From contig NZ_BEWA01000013.1 in the NCBI RefSeq assembly GCF_003112535.1, positions 62,001 through 126,000 on the forward strand: 64,000 nucleotides of DNA, read 5' to 3'. Source of the DNA: Streptomyces rishiriensis (GTDB lineage: Bacteria; Actinomycetota; Actinomycetes; Streptomycetales; Streptomycetaceae). How positions within the stretch are numbered: position 1 is the stretch's first letter; every line of letters begins with the position of its first letter. The notes under the pieces are model-generated. The model was not told where the DNA came from and searched no databases. It saw only the letters and a list, made by a program, of their open reading frames with translations. Position numbers and translations under genes: made by a program. This document shows, one piece after another, positions 25,009 to 33,861 of this stretch.

Positions 25009-25758
25009 ATGACGCATCCACGTCCCGGCACCACTTCGTCCGTCCGTCTCGACGACCTCATCGACGCCATCAAGAAGGTCCACAACGAGCCGCTCGACCA
25101 GCTCCAGGACGCCGTCATCGCCGCCGACCACCTCGGCGACGTGGCGGACCACCTCATCGGCCACTTCGTCGACCAGGCTCGCCGCTCGGGCGCCTCCTGG
25201 ACCGACATCGGCCGCAGCATGGGCGTCACCCGGCAGGCCGCCCAGAAGAGGTTCGTGCCGAAGGAGTCGGCCGACCTCGACGCCAACCAGAACTTCGGCC
25301 GCTACACCCCCCGCGCGCGCAACGTGGTCATGGCGGCTCACAACGAGTCCAAGGCGGCCGGCAACGCCGAGGGGCTGTCCGCGCATCTGGTCCTCGGTCT
25401 GCTGGCCGAACCGGAGGGCCTCGCCGCGAAGGCCATCGCCGAGCAGGGCGTCTCCCCGGACGCCGTCCGCGAGGCCGCGACCGCCGCGCTCCCGTCGCCC
25501 GTCGAGGAGCCGCCGGAGCTGGTTCCCTACGGCCCGGACGCCAAGAAGGTCCTCGAACTCACCTTCCGCGAGGCGCTCCGCCTCGGCCACAACTACGTGG
25601 GCACCGAACACCTCCTGCTCGCCCTGCTGGAGCACGAGAACGGCGAGGGCGTGCTCAGCGGCCTCGGCGTCGACAAGGCGGAGACCGAGAGGTTCGTGGC
25701 GAAGGCCCTGACCGAACTGGTGAAGGCGCACCAGGAGGAGGACCGGCCACAAGACTGA
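25009..25758 (+). CDS. HTH-Clp N-terminal domain regulator
   Basis: This 249-residue protein lacks any AAA ATPase. Residues ~60-85 (GASWTDIGRSMGVTRQAAQKRF) look like a helix-turn-helix. Two Clp-N repeats follow (RYTPRARNVVMAAHNESKA and LELTFREALRLGHNYVGTEHLLLALLEH), the fold by which ClpA/ClpC bind adaptors and substrates. Its promoter carries two palindromes and appears leaderless, so I infer an autorepressor whose Clp-N part may sense proteotoxic stress. ATG 25009 is fixed by the -10 element. The polymerase gene follows after 38 bases. Confidence 0.85.
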   Translation: MTHPRPGTTSSVRLDDLIDAIKKVHNEPLDQLQDAVIAADHLGDVADHLIGHFVDQARRSGASWTDIGRSMGVTRQAAQKRFVPKESADLDANQNFGRYTPRARNVVMAAHNESKAAGNAEGLSAHLVLGLLAEPEGLAAKAIAEQGVSPDAVREAATAALPSPVEEPPELVPYGPDAKKVLELTFREALRLGHNYVGTEHLLLALLEHENGEGVLSGLGVDKAETERFVAKALTELVKAHQEEDRPQD

Positions 25759-25796
25759 GCAGGGCCGTTGTCAGACCCCCCTGCCACACTCGCAGC

Positions 25797-27545
25797 ATGG
25801 CCGACCGGTGGGCTCTCGCTCCGGCCGAGGACGGTGGCGTGGAACTCGCCCCCCTCGGCCCCGGCGGGCTGCCCGCCGGCCCGGTGCTGCGGGAGCCCGA
25901 CCTCGCCCGCGCCGTGCGCGAGCGGCCGGACGTCACCCGCTGGGTCTGGCGCTCCACGGCCGAGGTGTATCCGCCGCTGCTCGCCGCGGGGGTGCGGGTG
26001 GAGCGGTGCTACGACGTCGAGGACGCCGAGACCCTCCTGCTGGGCCACGAGGGCCGGTCCGGCGAGCCCCGCTCGGCGACCGCCGCCCTGGCCCGGCTGC
26101 GCGGCGGCCCCGTACCGCCCGACCCGCCGCCGCGCGCGGCCGCACCCGGCGCGCAGTCCCCGCTGTTCGAGCCGCAGGCCGCCGCCCGGCTCCCCCTCGA
26201 AGACCTCCTCGCCGTGTACGCCGAGCAGCAGCGACGCCACGGGCTCGCGGAACACCCGGCGCGGATGCGCCTGCTGACGGCGGCCGAGTCGGCCGGCATG
26301 CTGGTGGCCGCCGAGATGAACCGGGCCGGGCTGCCCTGGAGCGCGCAGGTGCACCGCGCGGTCCTGCACGACCTGCTCGGCGACCGCTACGCGGGCGGCG
26401 GCGAGCCCCGCCGGCTGGCCGAGCTGGCCGACGAGGTGTCGGCCGCCTTCGGCCGCCGGGTCCGCCCCGACCTGCCCGCCGACGTCGTCAGGGCCTTCGC
26501 GCAGGCCGGGATCAGAGTCCGGTCCACCCGGCGCTGGGAGATCGAGTCACTCGACCATCCGGCCGTGAAGCCGCTGATCGATTACAAGAAGCTGTACCGC
26601 ATCTGGGTGGCCCACGGCTGGTCCTGGCTGCAGGACTGGGTGCGCGACGGGCGGTTCCGGCCGGAGTTCCTCGCGCACGGCACGGTCACCGGGCGCTGGG
26701 TGACCAACGGCGGAGGCGCTCTGCAGATCCCCAAGGTCATCCGACGCGCCGTGGTCGCCGACCCAGGTTGGCGGCTCGTCGTCGCCGACGCCGACCAGAT
26801 GGAGCCCCGCGTGCTGGCGGCGATCTCCCGCGACCCGGGGCTGATGGAGGTCGCGGGCAGGGAGAGCGACCTCTACCAGTCCGTCTCCGACCGGGCCTTC
26901 TCCGGCGATCGCGGCCAGGCCAAACTCGCCGTCCTCGGCGCGGTCTACGGGCAGACCTCGGGGGACGGCCTGAAGAACCTCGCGGCGCTGCGCCGCCGCT
27001 TCCCGCGCGCGGTGGCCTACGTCGACGAGGCGGCCAGGGCCGGCGAGGAGGGCCGCCTCGTGCGGACGTGGCTGGGGCGGACCTGCCCGCCGGCGGCCCG
27101 AGACGGCGACGCGGGGTCGGAGGAGGCCGGCATCCCGCTGCCCGAGGACGACGCCGACGGCCCCGCGGCGGGACCCGCGGAGAGGCGGTTGCGAGGCGAC
27201 GGTTATGGTGCGGGCGACGGACAGGAGTGGGTGCCGGGATACGCCTCGACCAACGCCCGCGCGCGCGGGCGCTTCGCCCGCAACTTCGTCGTCCAGGGCA
27301 GCGCCGCCGACTGGGCGCTGCTGCTGCTCGCCGCGTTGCGGCGGGCCTGTGCCGGGATGGCGGCCGAGCTGGTCTTCTTCCAGCACGACGAGGTGATCGT
27401 GCACTGTCCCGAGGAGGAGGCCGAGCAGGTGGCCGCCGCGATCCGCGAGGCGTCCGACCTGGCCGGACGGCTCACGTTCGGGGAGACGCCGGTGCGGTTC
27501 CCGTTCACCACCGCGGTGGTGGAGTGCTACGCCGACGCGAAGTAG
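25797..27545 (+). CDS. family-A DNA polymerase (PolA-like, 'bifunctional 3'-5' exonuclease/DNA polymerase')
   Basis: This 582-residue protein has the Pol I polymerase domain. Motif A is VVADADQMEPRVLA (residues ~325-340), the counterpart of DYSQIELR. Motif B is QAKLAVLGAVYGQTSG (~373), and motif C is FFQHDEVIVHCPEE (~528). No 5'-3' exonuclease domain is present. The N-terminal third is diverged and I cannot find intact exonuclease DxE residues. An acidic, low-complexity insertion of about 45 residues separates motifs B and C. It is a second, smaller polymerase distinct from canonical PolA. ATG 25797 is chosen. Its stop codon abuts the stop of the convergent SARP gene with no intervening base. 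Confidence 0.85.
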   Translation: MADRWALAPAEDGGVELAPLGPGGLPAGPVLREPDLARAVRERPDVTRWVWRSTAEVYPPLLAAGVRVERCYDVEDAETLLLGHEGRSGEPRSATAALARLRGGPVPPDPPPRAAAPGAQSPLFEPQAAARLPLEDLLAVYAEQQRRHGLAEHPARMRLLTAAESAGMLVAAEMNRAGLPWSAQVHRAVLHDLLGDRYAGGGEPRRLAELADEVSAAFGRRVRPDLPADVVRAFAQAGIRVRSTRRWEIESLDHPAVKPLIDYKKLYRIWVAHGWSWLQDWVRDGRFRPEFLAHGTVTGRWVTNGGGALQIPKVIRRAVVADPGWRLVVADADQMEPRVLAAISRDPGLMEVAGRESDLYQSVSDRAFSGDRGQAKLAVLGAVYGQTSGDGLKNLAALRRRFPRAVAYVDEAARAGEEGRLVRTWLGRTCPPAARDGDAGSEEAGIPLPEDDADGPAAGPAERRLRGDGYGAGDGQEWVPGYASTNARARGRFARNFVVQGSAADWALLLLAALRRACAGMAAELVFFQHDEVIVHCPEEEAEQVAAAIREASDLAGRLTFGETPVRFPFTTAVVECYADAK

Positions 27546-30500
27546 TCAGACCCGGCCGGCGAGCAGCTCCCTCAGCTCCCCCGTGACCGCCTTCTCGTCC
27601 GTCCCGCCCAGCGCGTCGAGCGCCGACCGCCACTCCTCGTACGCCCGCTCCCCGTGCCCCTGCTCCCGCAGCAGCAGACCGTGCTGGTGGCGGGCCAGAC
27701 CGGCCGTGTAACGGTCGGCGCGGGCCTCGGCGCGGCGCAGCAGCTCGGCGCACTCCCCCAGCGCGCGTTCGGCACGGCCCAGCGGACGCAGGGCGCGCAC
27801 GAGTCCCAGCCGCGTCTGTGACTCACCGTGCCAGTCGCCGTGCCGGCCGAGAATGCGCAGGCTCTCCTCGAAGTGCGGCAGCGCGGCCGCCGGCTCCCCC
27901 AGCGTGAGGTGGGCGTAGCCGATGTTGCAGTGCGCCGAATGCTGCACGATGACGGCCCCGATGCCGACCCCGATGGCCAGGGAACGCCGGTGCTGCTCGA
28001 TGGCGGCGCGCGGATCGGTGTGCTCATAGAGGTTGCCGAGATGGCTGTGGGTGACGGCCTCGCCGTACGGGTCGCCCAACTGCCGTGACAACTCCAGGCT
28101 CTGGCGCAGCGCCGCCCCGGACTCCTCGTACCGTCCGAGCGCCTCCAGCAGCAGACCCCGGTTGTTGAGGCAGCGCCGGATCCAGGAGAGCCGGCCCAGC
28201 CGACGCCAGATGGCCAGGGCCCGGCCGTTCAGGTCGAGGGCGTGGCTCTGGCGGCCGGTCAGGAAGTGCAGGCCGGCGAGGTCGCCCAGCGCGTACGCCT
28301 CGGCGGCCGGGTCCCCGAGCCGCCGCGCCACCCGCAGCGCGGTCCGCCCGAGCGTCTCCATCTCGGCGACGCGGCCCCGCCGCTGGAGACAGGGGAAGAG
28401 AAGCCGCAGGAGCGTGGAGACCAGGGCCGCATCGCCTGCTTCGTCTGCTTCGTCTGCTGGGGCGGGCGCGCCGGGGGTGGCCGGGGCAGGGGTCTCACAG
28501 GCGGCTGCCTCGGAGACGCCGGAAGCGGCCGGTTCGCCCGTCACCTCGACTCCTTCGACTCCGTCGGCTCCGTCGACTCCTTCGACTCCGTCGGTTGCTG
28601 CTCCTGCGCTGTTCTCCACCAGGGCGACCATGTTCTCCAGCTCCGCGTCCACCCAGCCGAAGGCTTCTTCGGGGCCGGCGAAGGGGGGTGCGGCCGCGAG
28701 GTACGCCGCGTGGGCGGGCGGCTGCGCTGCGGTCGGGCGACGCCGGTCGTCCAGGTCGAGACCCGCCTCGACGACGGCGACCAGGGCACGCTCGGCCACG
28801 GCGGCATACCAGTGGAGGGCGACCGCCCGGGCCTGGGCGGGAGCAGGAGCAGAGGCAGGAGCAGAGGCAGGAGCAGGGGCAGGGGCAGGGGCAGGGGCAG
28901 GGATCGGCATCGAGGGCAAGGTCGGTGTCGAGGTCGCGTCGGGCGCGGAGGGCGTCGCGGCGTCGGCCTCCGCGAGTTCGCGGGCGAAGTCGCGCACCAG
29001 GTCGTGAGGGGTGTAGCGGCCGTAGGCCCGCTCCTCCAGAAGGGCCACGTCGACGAGGCGGTTCAGGGCGGCCTCGGCACGGGGCTCGTCGGCGCCGATG
29101 AGCCGGGCGAGCAGCGGGACGCCGTACGCCGGCAGGTCGAGCGCGCCGATGCGACGGAGGACCAGGGCCGCGTCCCGGTCGACCTCGCGCCGGGAGACGG
29201 CGAGCGCGTCGTGTGCAACGGCCAGGGAACGGCGGACGCTGAGGTCGTCGTACTCCAGATGCGTCAGCCTGCTCTCCGCCTCGGCCAGTTGGCGGGCCAG
29301 CATGTCCGGCGTGAGGGCGCTGCGCGCGGCGAGGCGGGCGGCGACGACCCGCAGGGCGAGCGGGAGGCGGCCGGTGAGACCGACGAGCGGGTGACCCTCG
29401 CCCAGTTCCGCGCGTCCCTCGCCGGGACCGGAGGCCGCGCGCAGCAGCGCGGCGCTGTCCGCACCGGACAGCGGCGCGAGCGGGAAGCGGTGAGCGCCGT
29501 CCAGGACGGTCAGCGGCGAGCGGCTGGTGACGATCACCGCACACCCGACACCGGCCGGCAGCAGCGGGCGGACCTGGGCGGCGGTGGCCGCGTCGTCCAG
29601 GACGACGAGGGTGCGGGTCGGGGCGAGCAGAGTGCGCAGCAACGCGGCCCCGGCGTCCGGGTGTTCGGGGATGTGCCGGGGTTCCACGCCGAGGTCGCGC
29701 AGGAGCGCGGTGAGCGCCTGACCTGCGGTGAGAGGGGTCATGCCGGGGGTCGCGCCGTGCAGGTGGAGGTAGAGCTGGCCATCGGGGAAACGTTCCCTCA
29801 GGGCGTGGGCGGCCTGCAGGGCGAGCGCGCTCTTGCCCACGCCTGCCGTACCGCTCAGGACGACGACGGGCGGGGCGAGGCCGTCACCGAGGCCGTGGCC
29901 GAGAGCGGACGGCTCGGACGGCTCGGACGGCTCGGACGGCTCGGACGGCTCGGACGGCTCGGACGGCTCGGACGGCTCGGACGCGAGCGTGCTGCGGAGT
30001 CGGCGCAGGGTTTCGAGACGGCCGGTGAAGTGGGCCGGGGGCGGGGGCAGTTGGGCGGGGCGAGGGTGCCGCACCCGACCGGACGACGCGGGGTCGCACT
30101 CGGGAGTGGCAGCAGGGGCGGATCCGGAGGTGGCGGTGGGCGAGGGCACTGTGGTGGAGGGCACTGTGGTGGAGGGCGCGGTGGTGGAGCGCGCGGTGGT
30201 GGGGAGTGCGGCCGGGTTGGTGGAGGGAGGAACGGCGACGGCGTCGGCCGTGGGGCCCAGCACCTCCACATGGGCCTCGCGGACCGCCGGACCCGGCTCG
30301 ACGCCGAGGTCCTCGACGAGACGGGTGCGCAGATCGCGATGGACGGCGAGGGCCTCGGCCTGGCGGCCGGTGCGATGCAGGGCGAGCATCAGCTGGCGGT
30401 GGAAGGACTCGCGCAGCGGATGCTCGGCGGCCAGCGCCGCCAGCTCCGGGAGGCGGTGCTCGAACCGCCCCTCTCCGAGCGCGAGTTCGGCGTCGTGCCG

Positions 30501-31100
30501 CCACTCCAGCAGGAGCAGCCTGGCCTCCCGCAGACGTCGCGCGAAGGCGTATCCGCCCAGCTCGGCGGGGAGGCCGCTGAGCGGAGCGCCCCGCCACAGC
30601 GCGAGCGCCGCCGCGCACTCGCGCAGAACGCGTTCCCAGTTCCGCGCGGCATGCGCACCGCGCGCCGCGGCGACGTGCCGCTCGAACACATGGACATCGA
30701 GTTCGCCCTGTTCGACCCGGAGTTGATAGCCGGACGCCACCGCCCGCAGTCGTCGCGGGTCGTCCAGCAACCGGCGCAGCCGGGTCACATGGTTGTGCAG
30801 CGAGGCCTGAGCGGACGCCGGCGGAGCGCCGCCCCACAGCGCCTCCTTCAGCGAGTCGACGGGGACGGTCCGGCCCGCTTCGAGGAGCAGGGCGGCCAGC
30901 AGCGCACGCGCCTTGGGGCTGCGGACGGTCTCGTACGGAGCGCCGGCCTCGGTCCGGGGGCAGGTCGCGGGATCGGCGCGGGCCACGGGTTCAGGGCCAG
31001 TCCCGGGGCCGGGGCCGGGTTCGGCGGCGGCTTCCGTCAAGTCGGCCATATACAGGACCGGCGGACCCAGCAGTCCGAACCGCAGCCCGTACCGCCGCAT
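27546..31100 (-). CDS. SARP-NB-ARC-TPR transcriptional regulator (AfsR-like architecture)
   Basis: This protein is about 1184 residues. An OmpR-type winged helix (RFGLLGPPVLY, SPKARALLAALLLEAGRTVPVDSLKEALWGG) is interrupted by a Pro/Gly-rich insert. The bacterial transcriptional activation domain follows to about residue 280. A linker with eight Ser-Glu-Pro repeats (~372-396) precedes an NB-ARC module: P-loop GTAGVGKSALALQ near 415 and Walker B TLVVLDDA. The C-terminal third is TPR (NNRGLLLEALGRYEESGAALRQSLEL). A Pro-Ala tract (PAPAPAPAPA) sits between the NB-ARC and TPR regions. Such proteins activate antibiotic or developmental genes. The start is uncertain; ATG 31100 (MRRYGLRFG) is used, and ATG 31112 and GTG 31115 are also possible. 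Confidence 0.88.
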   Translation of the reverse strand: MRRYGLRFGLLGPPVLYMADLTEAAAEPGPGPGTGPEPVARADPATCPRTEAGAPYETVRSPKARALLAALLLEAGRTVPVDSLKEALWGGAPPASAQASLHNHVTRLRRLLDDPRRLRAVASGYQLRVEQGELDVHVFERHVAAARGAHAARNWERVLRECAAALALWRGAPLSGLPAELGGYAFARRLREARLLLLEWRHDAELALGEGRFEHRLPELAALAAEHPLRESFHRQLMLALHRTGRQAEALAVHRDLRTRLVEDLGVEPGPAVREAHVEVLGPTADAVAVPPSTNPAALPTTARSTTAPSTTVPSTTVPSPTATSGSAPAATPECDPASSGRVRHPRPAQLPPPPAHFTGRLETLRRLRSTLASEPSEPSEPSEPSEPSEPSEPSEPSALGHGLGDGLAPPVVVLSGTAGVGKSALALQAAHALRERFPDGQLYLHLHGATPGMTPLTAGQALTALLRDLGVEPRHIPEHPDAGAALLRTLLAPTRTLVVLDDAATAAQVRPLLPAGVGCAVIVTSRSPLTVLDGAHRFPLAPLSGADSAALLRAASGPGEGRAELGEGHPLVGLTGRLPLALRVVAARLAARSALTPDMLARQLAEAESRLTHLEYDDLSVRRSLAVAHDALAVSRREVDRDAALVLRRIGALDLPAYGVPLLARLIGADEPRAEAALNRLVDVALLEERAYGRYTPHDLVRDFARELAEADAATPSAPDATSTPTLPSMPIPAPAPAPAPAPASAPASAPAPAQARAVALHWYAAVAERALVAVVEAGLDLDDRRRPTAAQPPAHAAYLAAAPPFAGPEEAFGWVDAELENMVALVENSAGAATDGVEGVDGADGVEGVEVTGEPAASGVSEAAACETPAPATPGAPAPADEADEAGDAALVSTLLRLLFPCLQRRGRVAEMETLGRTALRVARRLGDPAAEAYALGDLAGLHFLTGRQSHALDLNGRALAIWRRLGRLSWIRRCLNNRGLLLEALGRYEESGAALRQSLELSRQLGDPYGEAVTHSHLGNLYEHTDPRAAIEQHRRSLAIGVGIGAVIVQHSAHCNIGYAHLTLGEPAAALPHFEESLRILGRHGDWHGESQTRLGLVRALRPLGRAERALGECAELLRRAEARADRYTAGLARHQHGLLLREQGHGERAYEEWRSALDALGGTDEKAVTGELRELLAGRV
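29911..29982 (-). repeat. eight perfect 9-bp in-frame repeats (Ser-Glu-Pro)
   Basis: GGCTCGGAC is repeated eight times with no mismatch, encoding the SEP linker between the SARP and NB-ARC domains. In-frame slippage would alter linker length without disrupting the protein. Confidence 0.93.
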
Positions 31101-31588
31101 CACGCCGCCCATCACCCTTCCGCGCCCGGCCTCTGCCGGTCCGCCCTGTCGAGTCGCCCGCGCTCCGGGCGGGTACCCCACCCGTCTGGCGGAATTCCGC
31201 CCTGGGCCGCCCATTTTCCGCCACTCGGGGCCTGGAGGTTCCCGGGGCCGTCCCCGCGGGAATCGGCCGTCGGTCCGGCCGGTCCCCCGGGCCGTCCGAC
31301 GACTTCAGGCCAGATGACCAGCGACGACGCGGAGCACCGTTGGCCATATGTTAGCGATTCGTTGGCGCGACCTGGTGTGATCAGACTCTCGGATCTGGCC
31401 CGACGGTGCGCGCGTATCGACGCGCAACTCGGGGGAGTGTCGCCGCCGCGGCCGGGTCCGGGGGCGTGTGGGGCCTCGGTCGTCGGAGGTGAACGACCGG
31501 GGCCCGCCCCGTTTCCCGGACGCCCGTCCCCTCGGACGGCCGACGGTCCCGGGAACCGGTCCCAGGAACCGGTCCCGGGTGACCGCTC
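31101..31588. other. 488-base upstream region of the SARP gene
   Basis: No gene is supported here. The segment around 31338-31390 is less GC-rich and carries the three-heptamer repeat. The rest is featureless high-GC sequence up to the end of the glycosyltransferase gene. Confidence 0.6.
31338..31366. promoter_or_regulatory. three heptamer direct repeats at 11-bp spacing, SARP-type binding site
   Basis: CGTTGGC (31338), TGTTAGC (31349) and CGTTGGC (31360) are separated by exactly 4 bp each. This is the known geometry of SARP targets: heptamers on one DNA face. It lies about 240 bases upstream of the SARP gene start, so autoregulation is the natural inference. No plus-strand gene follows closely. 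Confidence 0.6.
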
Positions 31589-32518
31589 TCAGATGACCGG
31601 CGGCCTGCCCAGTCGGGTGAGCCGCCACACCGTCCGCCACTTCATGGGCCGACGAGCGCCCGCCGGCTTCCGCGCGCCCTCCGCGAACCCGCCGAACCAG
31701 GCCCTGAGTCCGGCGAGGGAACGCGTGCGCAGCAGCGTGACGGCGATCCAGACGCCCAGGTGGACCGGGATGAGCGGCAGCGGGAGGTTGCGCCGGACCA
31801 GCCAGACCCGGTTGCGGGCGGTGACGTGGTGGTAGATGGCGTGCCGGGCGGGCGAGGTCTTGGGGTGCTGGAGCAGCAGCTCGGGCGCGTAGAGGATCTT
31901 CCAGCCGGCGTCGGTGGCGCGCCAGGCCAGGTCGGTCTCCTCGTGCGCGAAGAAGAACTCGGCGGGCCAGTCGCCCGTCTCTTCGAGCATCGCCATGCTC
32001 AGGGCGTGGCCGCCGCCGAGGAAGCCGGTGACGTACCCGCCCTGCATCGGGTCGGACGCGCCGACGCGCGGCACGTGACGGCGCTGCGTCTCTCCCTGTT
32101 CGTCCGCGATGCGGAAGCCGACGATGCCCAGGCGGGGATCGGCCGCGTAGAGGTCGCGGACGCGGCGCAGGACGTCGGCGTCGACGAGCAGTCCGTCGTC
32201 GTCCAGTTCGACGACGACGTCGACGTCCCCGAACGCGCGGAGGCGGGCGAGGCCGACGTTGCGGCCGCCGGGGCAGCCGAGGTTCTCGTCGACGTCGATC
32301 GTGGTGACCTCGCCGGGGAGGGAGAGCCGCTCGGCGAACTCGGGGAGCACACAGCCGTTGCCGATGATCACGATGCGGGCCGGGGCGAGGTCCTGCTTGG
32401 CGACCGACTCCAGCAGCGCGTCCACCTGGGCCGGCCGGTCCCCCATCGTCACCACGGCCACGGCGATCCTCGGCTCCGGCGCGTCCCCCACGTCGACCGC
32501 ATCCCCCACGTCCACCAC
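31589..32518 (-). CDS. family 2 glycosyltransferase
   Basis: This 309-residue protein has the GT-A fold of GT2 enzymes: VAVVTMGDRPAQVDALLESV at the front, NLGCPGGRNVGLAR and the DXD-type VELDDDGLL. The acceptor-site region is FLGGGHALSMAM through FFFAHEETDLAWRATDAGW. It resembles rhamnosyl/galactofuranosyl-type transferases, but donor and acceptor are unknown. A C-terminal hydrophobic segment (PVHLGVWIAVTLL) could bind membrane. Tandem GTG codons at 32518/32515 follow AGAGGG. The N-terminus repeats VDVGDA. It is divergent from the hydroxyacid dehydrogenase gene. Confidence 0.87.
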   Translation of the reverse strand: MVDVGDAVDVGDAPEPRIAVAVVTMGDRPAQVDALLESVAKQDLAPARIVIIGNGCVLPEFAERLSLPGEVTTIDVDENLGCPGGRNVGLARLRAFGDVDVVVELDDDGLLVDADVLRRVRDLYAADPRLGIVGFRIADEQGETQRRHVPRVGASDPMQGGYVTGFLGGGHALSMAMLEETGDWPAEFFFAHEETDLAWRATDAGWKILYAPELLLQHPKTSPARHAIYHHVTARNRVWLVRRNLPLPLIPVHLGVWIAVTLLRTRSLAGLRAWFGGFAEGARKPAGARRPMKWRTVWRLTRLGRPPVI

Positions 32519-32808
32519 GTCCCTCTCACTCCGTCCGGCCCTCGACGGCGGCCGCGTCCCGTGTTCGCGCGGCGGCGTCGTTCACCTAGATGTTGCCTCA
32601 GAGGCGACCGTTGCTCCGACAGCCCCCTGTTTCCCCTCCCTTCTCCACATGTTCTCCTGCCGGGCCGTTCCCCCAGGCGACCGGGCTCGACGTGGCGTTT
32701 CTCGGCCAGGGGGGTGACGGAGGCGGGCGGGCCCGCGCCGTAATCTCGGACCGGACTCTCCCAGTTGGACGAGACCACCCGGTAGAAAAGCCGCCTGGAG
32801 GACACGCC

Positions 32809-33768
32809 GTGCCTTTCCGCTGTGCCGTACTCGACGACTTCCAGAACGTCGCGACGACCGTCGCCGACTGGTCGGCCCCCGGCCAGGAGCTGGAGGTGGT
32901 CCCGTTCACCGAGCACTTCGGCGATGAGGGCGAGCTCGCCGCGGCGCTGGCCGACTTCGACTGCGTGGTCACGTTGCGGGAACGGGTCTCCTTCCCCGCG
33001 TCGCTGCTGGACCGTCTTCCCCGGCTGCGGCTGCTGATCGCCTCCGGCATGCGCAACTCAGTGATCGACCACGCGGCGGCGAAGGCGAACGGGGTGACGG
33101 TGTGCGGCACGCAGAGCTCGTCGACTCCGCCGGTCGAGCTGACGTGGGCGCTGCTGCTGGGCCTGGCCCGGGGGCTGGTCCAGGAGAGCACGGCCCTGCG
33201 GGAGGGCGGGCCGTGGCAGTCGACGGTCGGCACGGACCTGCACGGCCGTCGGCTCGGCCTGCTGGGCCTGGGGAAGATCGGGAGCGCGGTGGCCCGGGTC
33301 GGACTCGCCTTCGGCATGGAGGTGAGCGCGTGGAGCCAGAACCTGACGGAGGAGAGGGCGGCGGAGGTCGGCGTGCGGCGGGCCCCTTCGAAGGAGTCGC
33401 TGCTCTCCGAGAGCGACTTCGTGTCGATCCACCTGGCGTTGAGCGACCGCACCCGCGCTCTGCTGGGCCCGGCCGAACTGGCGCTCCTGAAGCCGACGGC
33501 GTACCTGATCAACACCTCGCGCGCGGCGATCGTCGACCAGGAGGCGTTGCTGGCGGCTCTGCGGGAGGGCCGGATCGCGGGCGCGGGCGTGGACGTCTTC
33601 GACGTGGAGCCCCTCCCCGCCGACCACCCGATGCGCACCGCTCCCCGCCTGCTGGCGACCCCGCACCTCGGCTACGTGTCCCGGGCCAACTACGAGCGGT
33701 ACTACGGGCAGGCGGTGGAGGACATCCGGGCCTATCTGGCGGGGACACCGGTGCGGCTGCTGGGCTGA
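32809..33768 (+). CDS. D-2-hydroxyacid dehydrogenase family protein
   Basis: This 319-residue NAD(P)-dependent oxidoreductase has a Rossmann motif LGLLGLGKIGSAVARVG near residues 146-162. The catalytic Arg is in NTSRAAIVDQEAL, Glu in VDVFDVEPLP and His in LLATPHLGYVS. The substrate (D-lactate, glycerate, phosphoglycerate-like) cannot be assigned. GTG 32809 has GGAGG 7 bases upstream. The longer open frame to 32590 is not supported. It is divergent from a glycosyltransferase gene and converges with the ECF41 sigma gene. Confidence 0.92.
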   Translation: MPFRCAVLDDFQNVATTVADWSAPGQELEVVPFTEHFGDEGELAAALADFDCVVTLRERVSFPASLLDRLPRLRLLIASGMRNSVIDHAAAKANGVTVCGTQSSSTPPVELTWALLLGLARGLVQESTALREGGPWQSTVGTDLHGRRLGLLGLGKIGSAVARVGLAFGMEVSAWSQNLTEERAAEVGVRRAPSKESLLSESDFVSIHLALSDRTRALLGPAELALLKPTAYLINTSRAAIVDQEALLAALREGRIAGAGVDVFDVEPLPADHPMRTAPRLLATPHLGYVSRANYERYYGQAVEDIRAYLAGTPVRLLG

Positions 33769-33861
33769 CGCCGGTCACCGCTGCCGAGCACGGCCGCCGA
33801 CGCCCGGCTGTCGAAGTCACGGTGGCCGACGTCACGGTGGCCGAAGTCACCGCTGCCGAGG

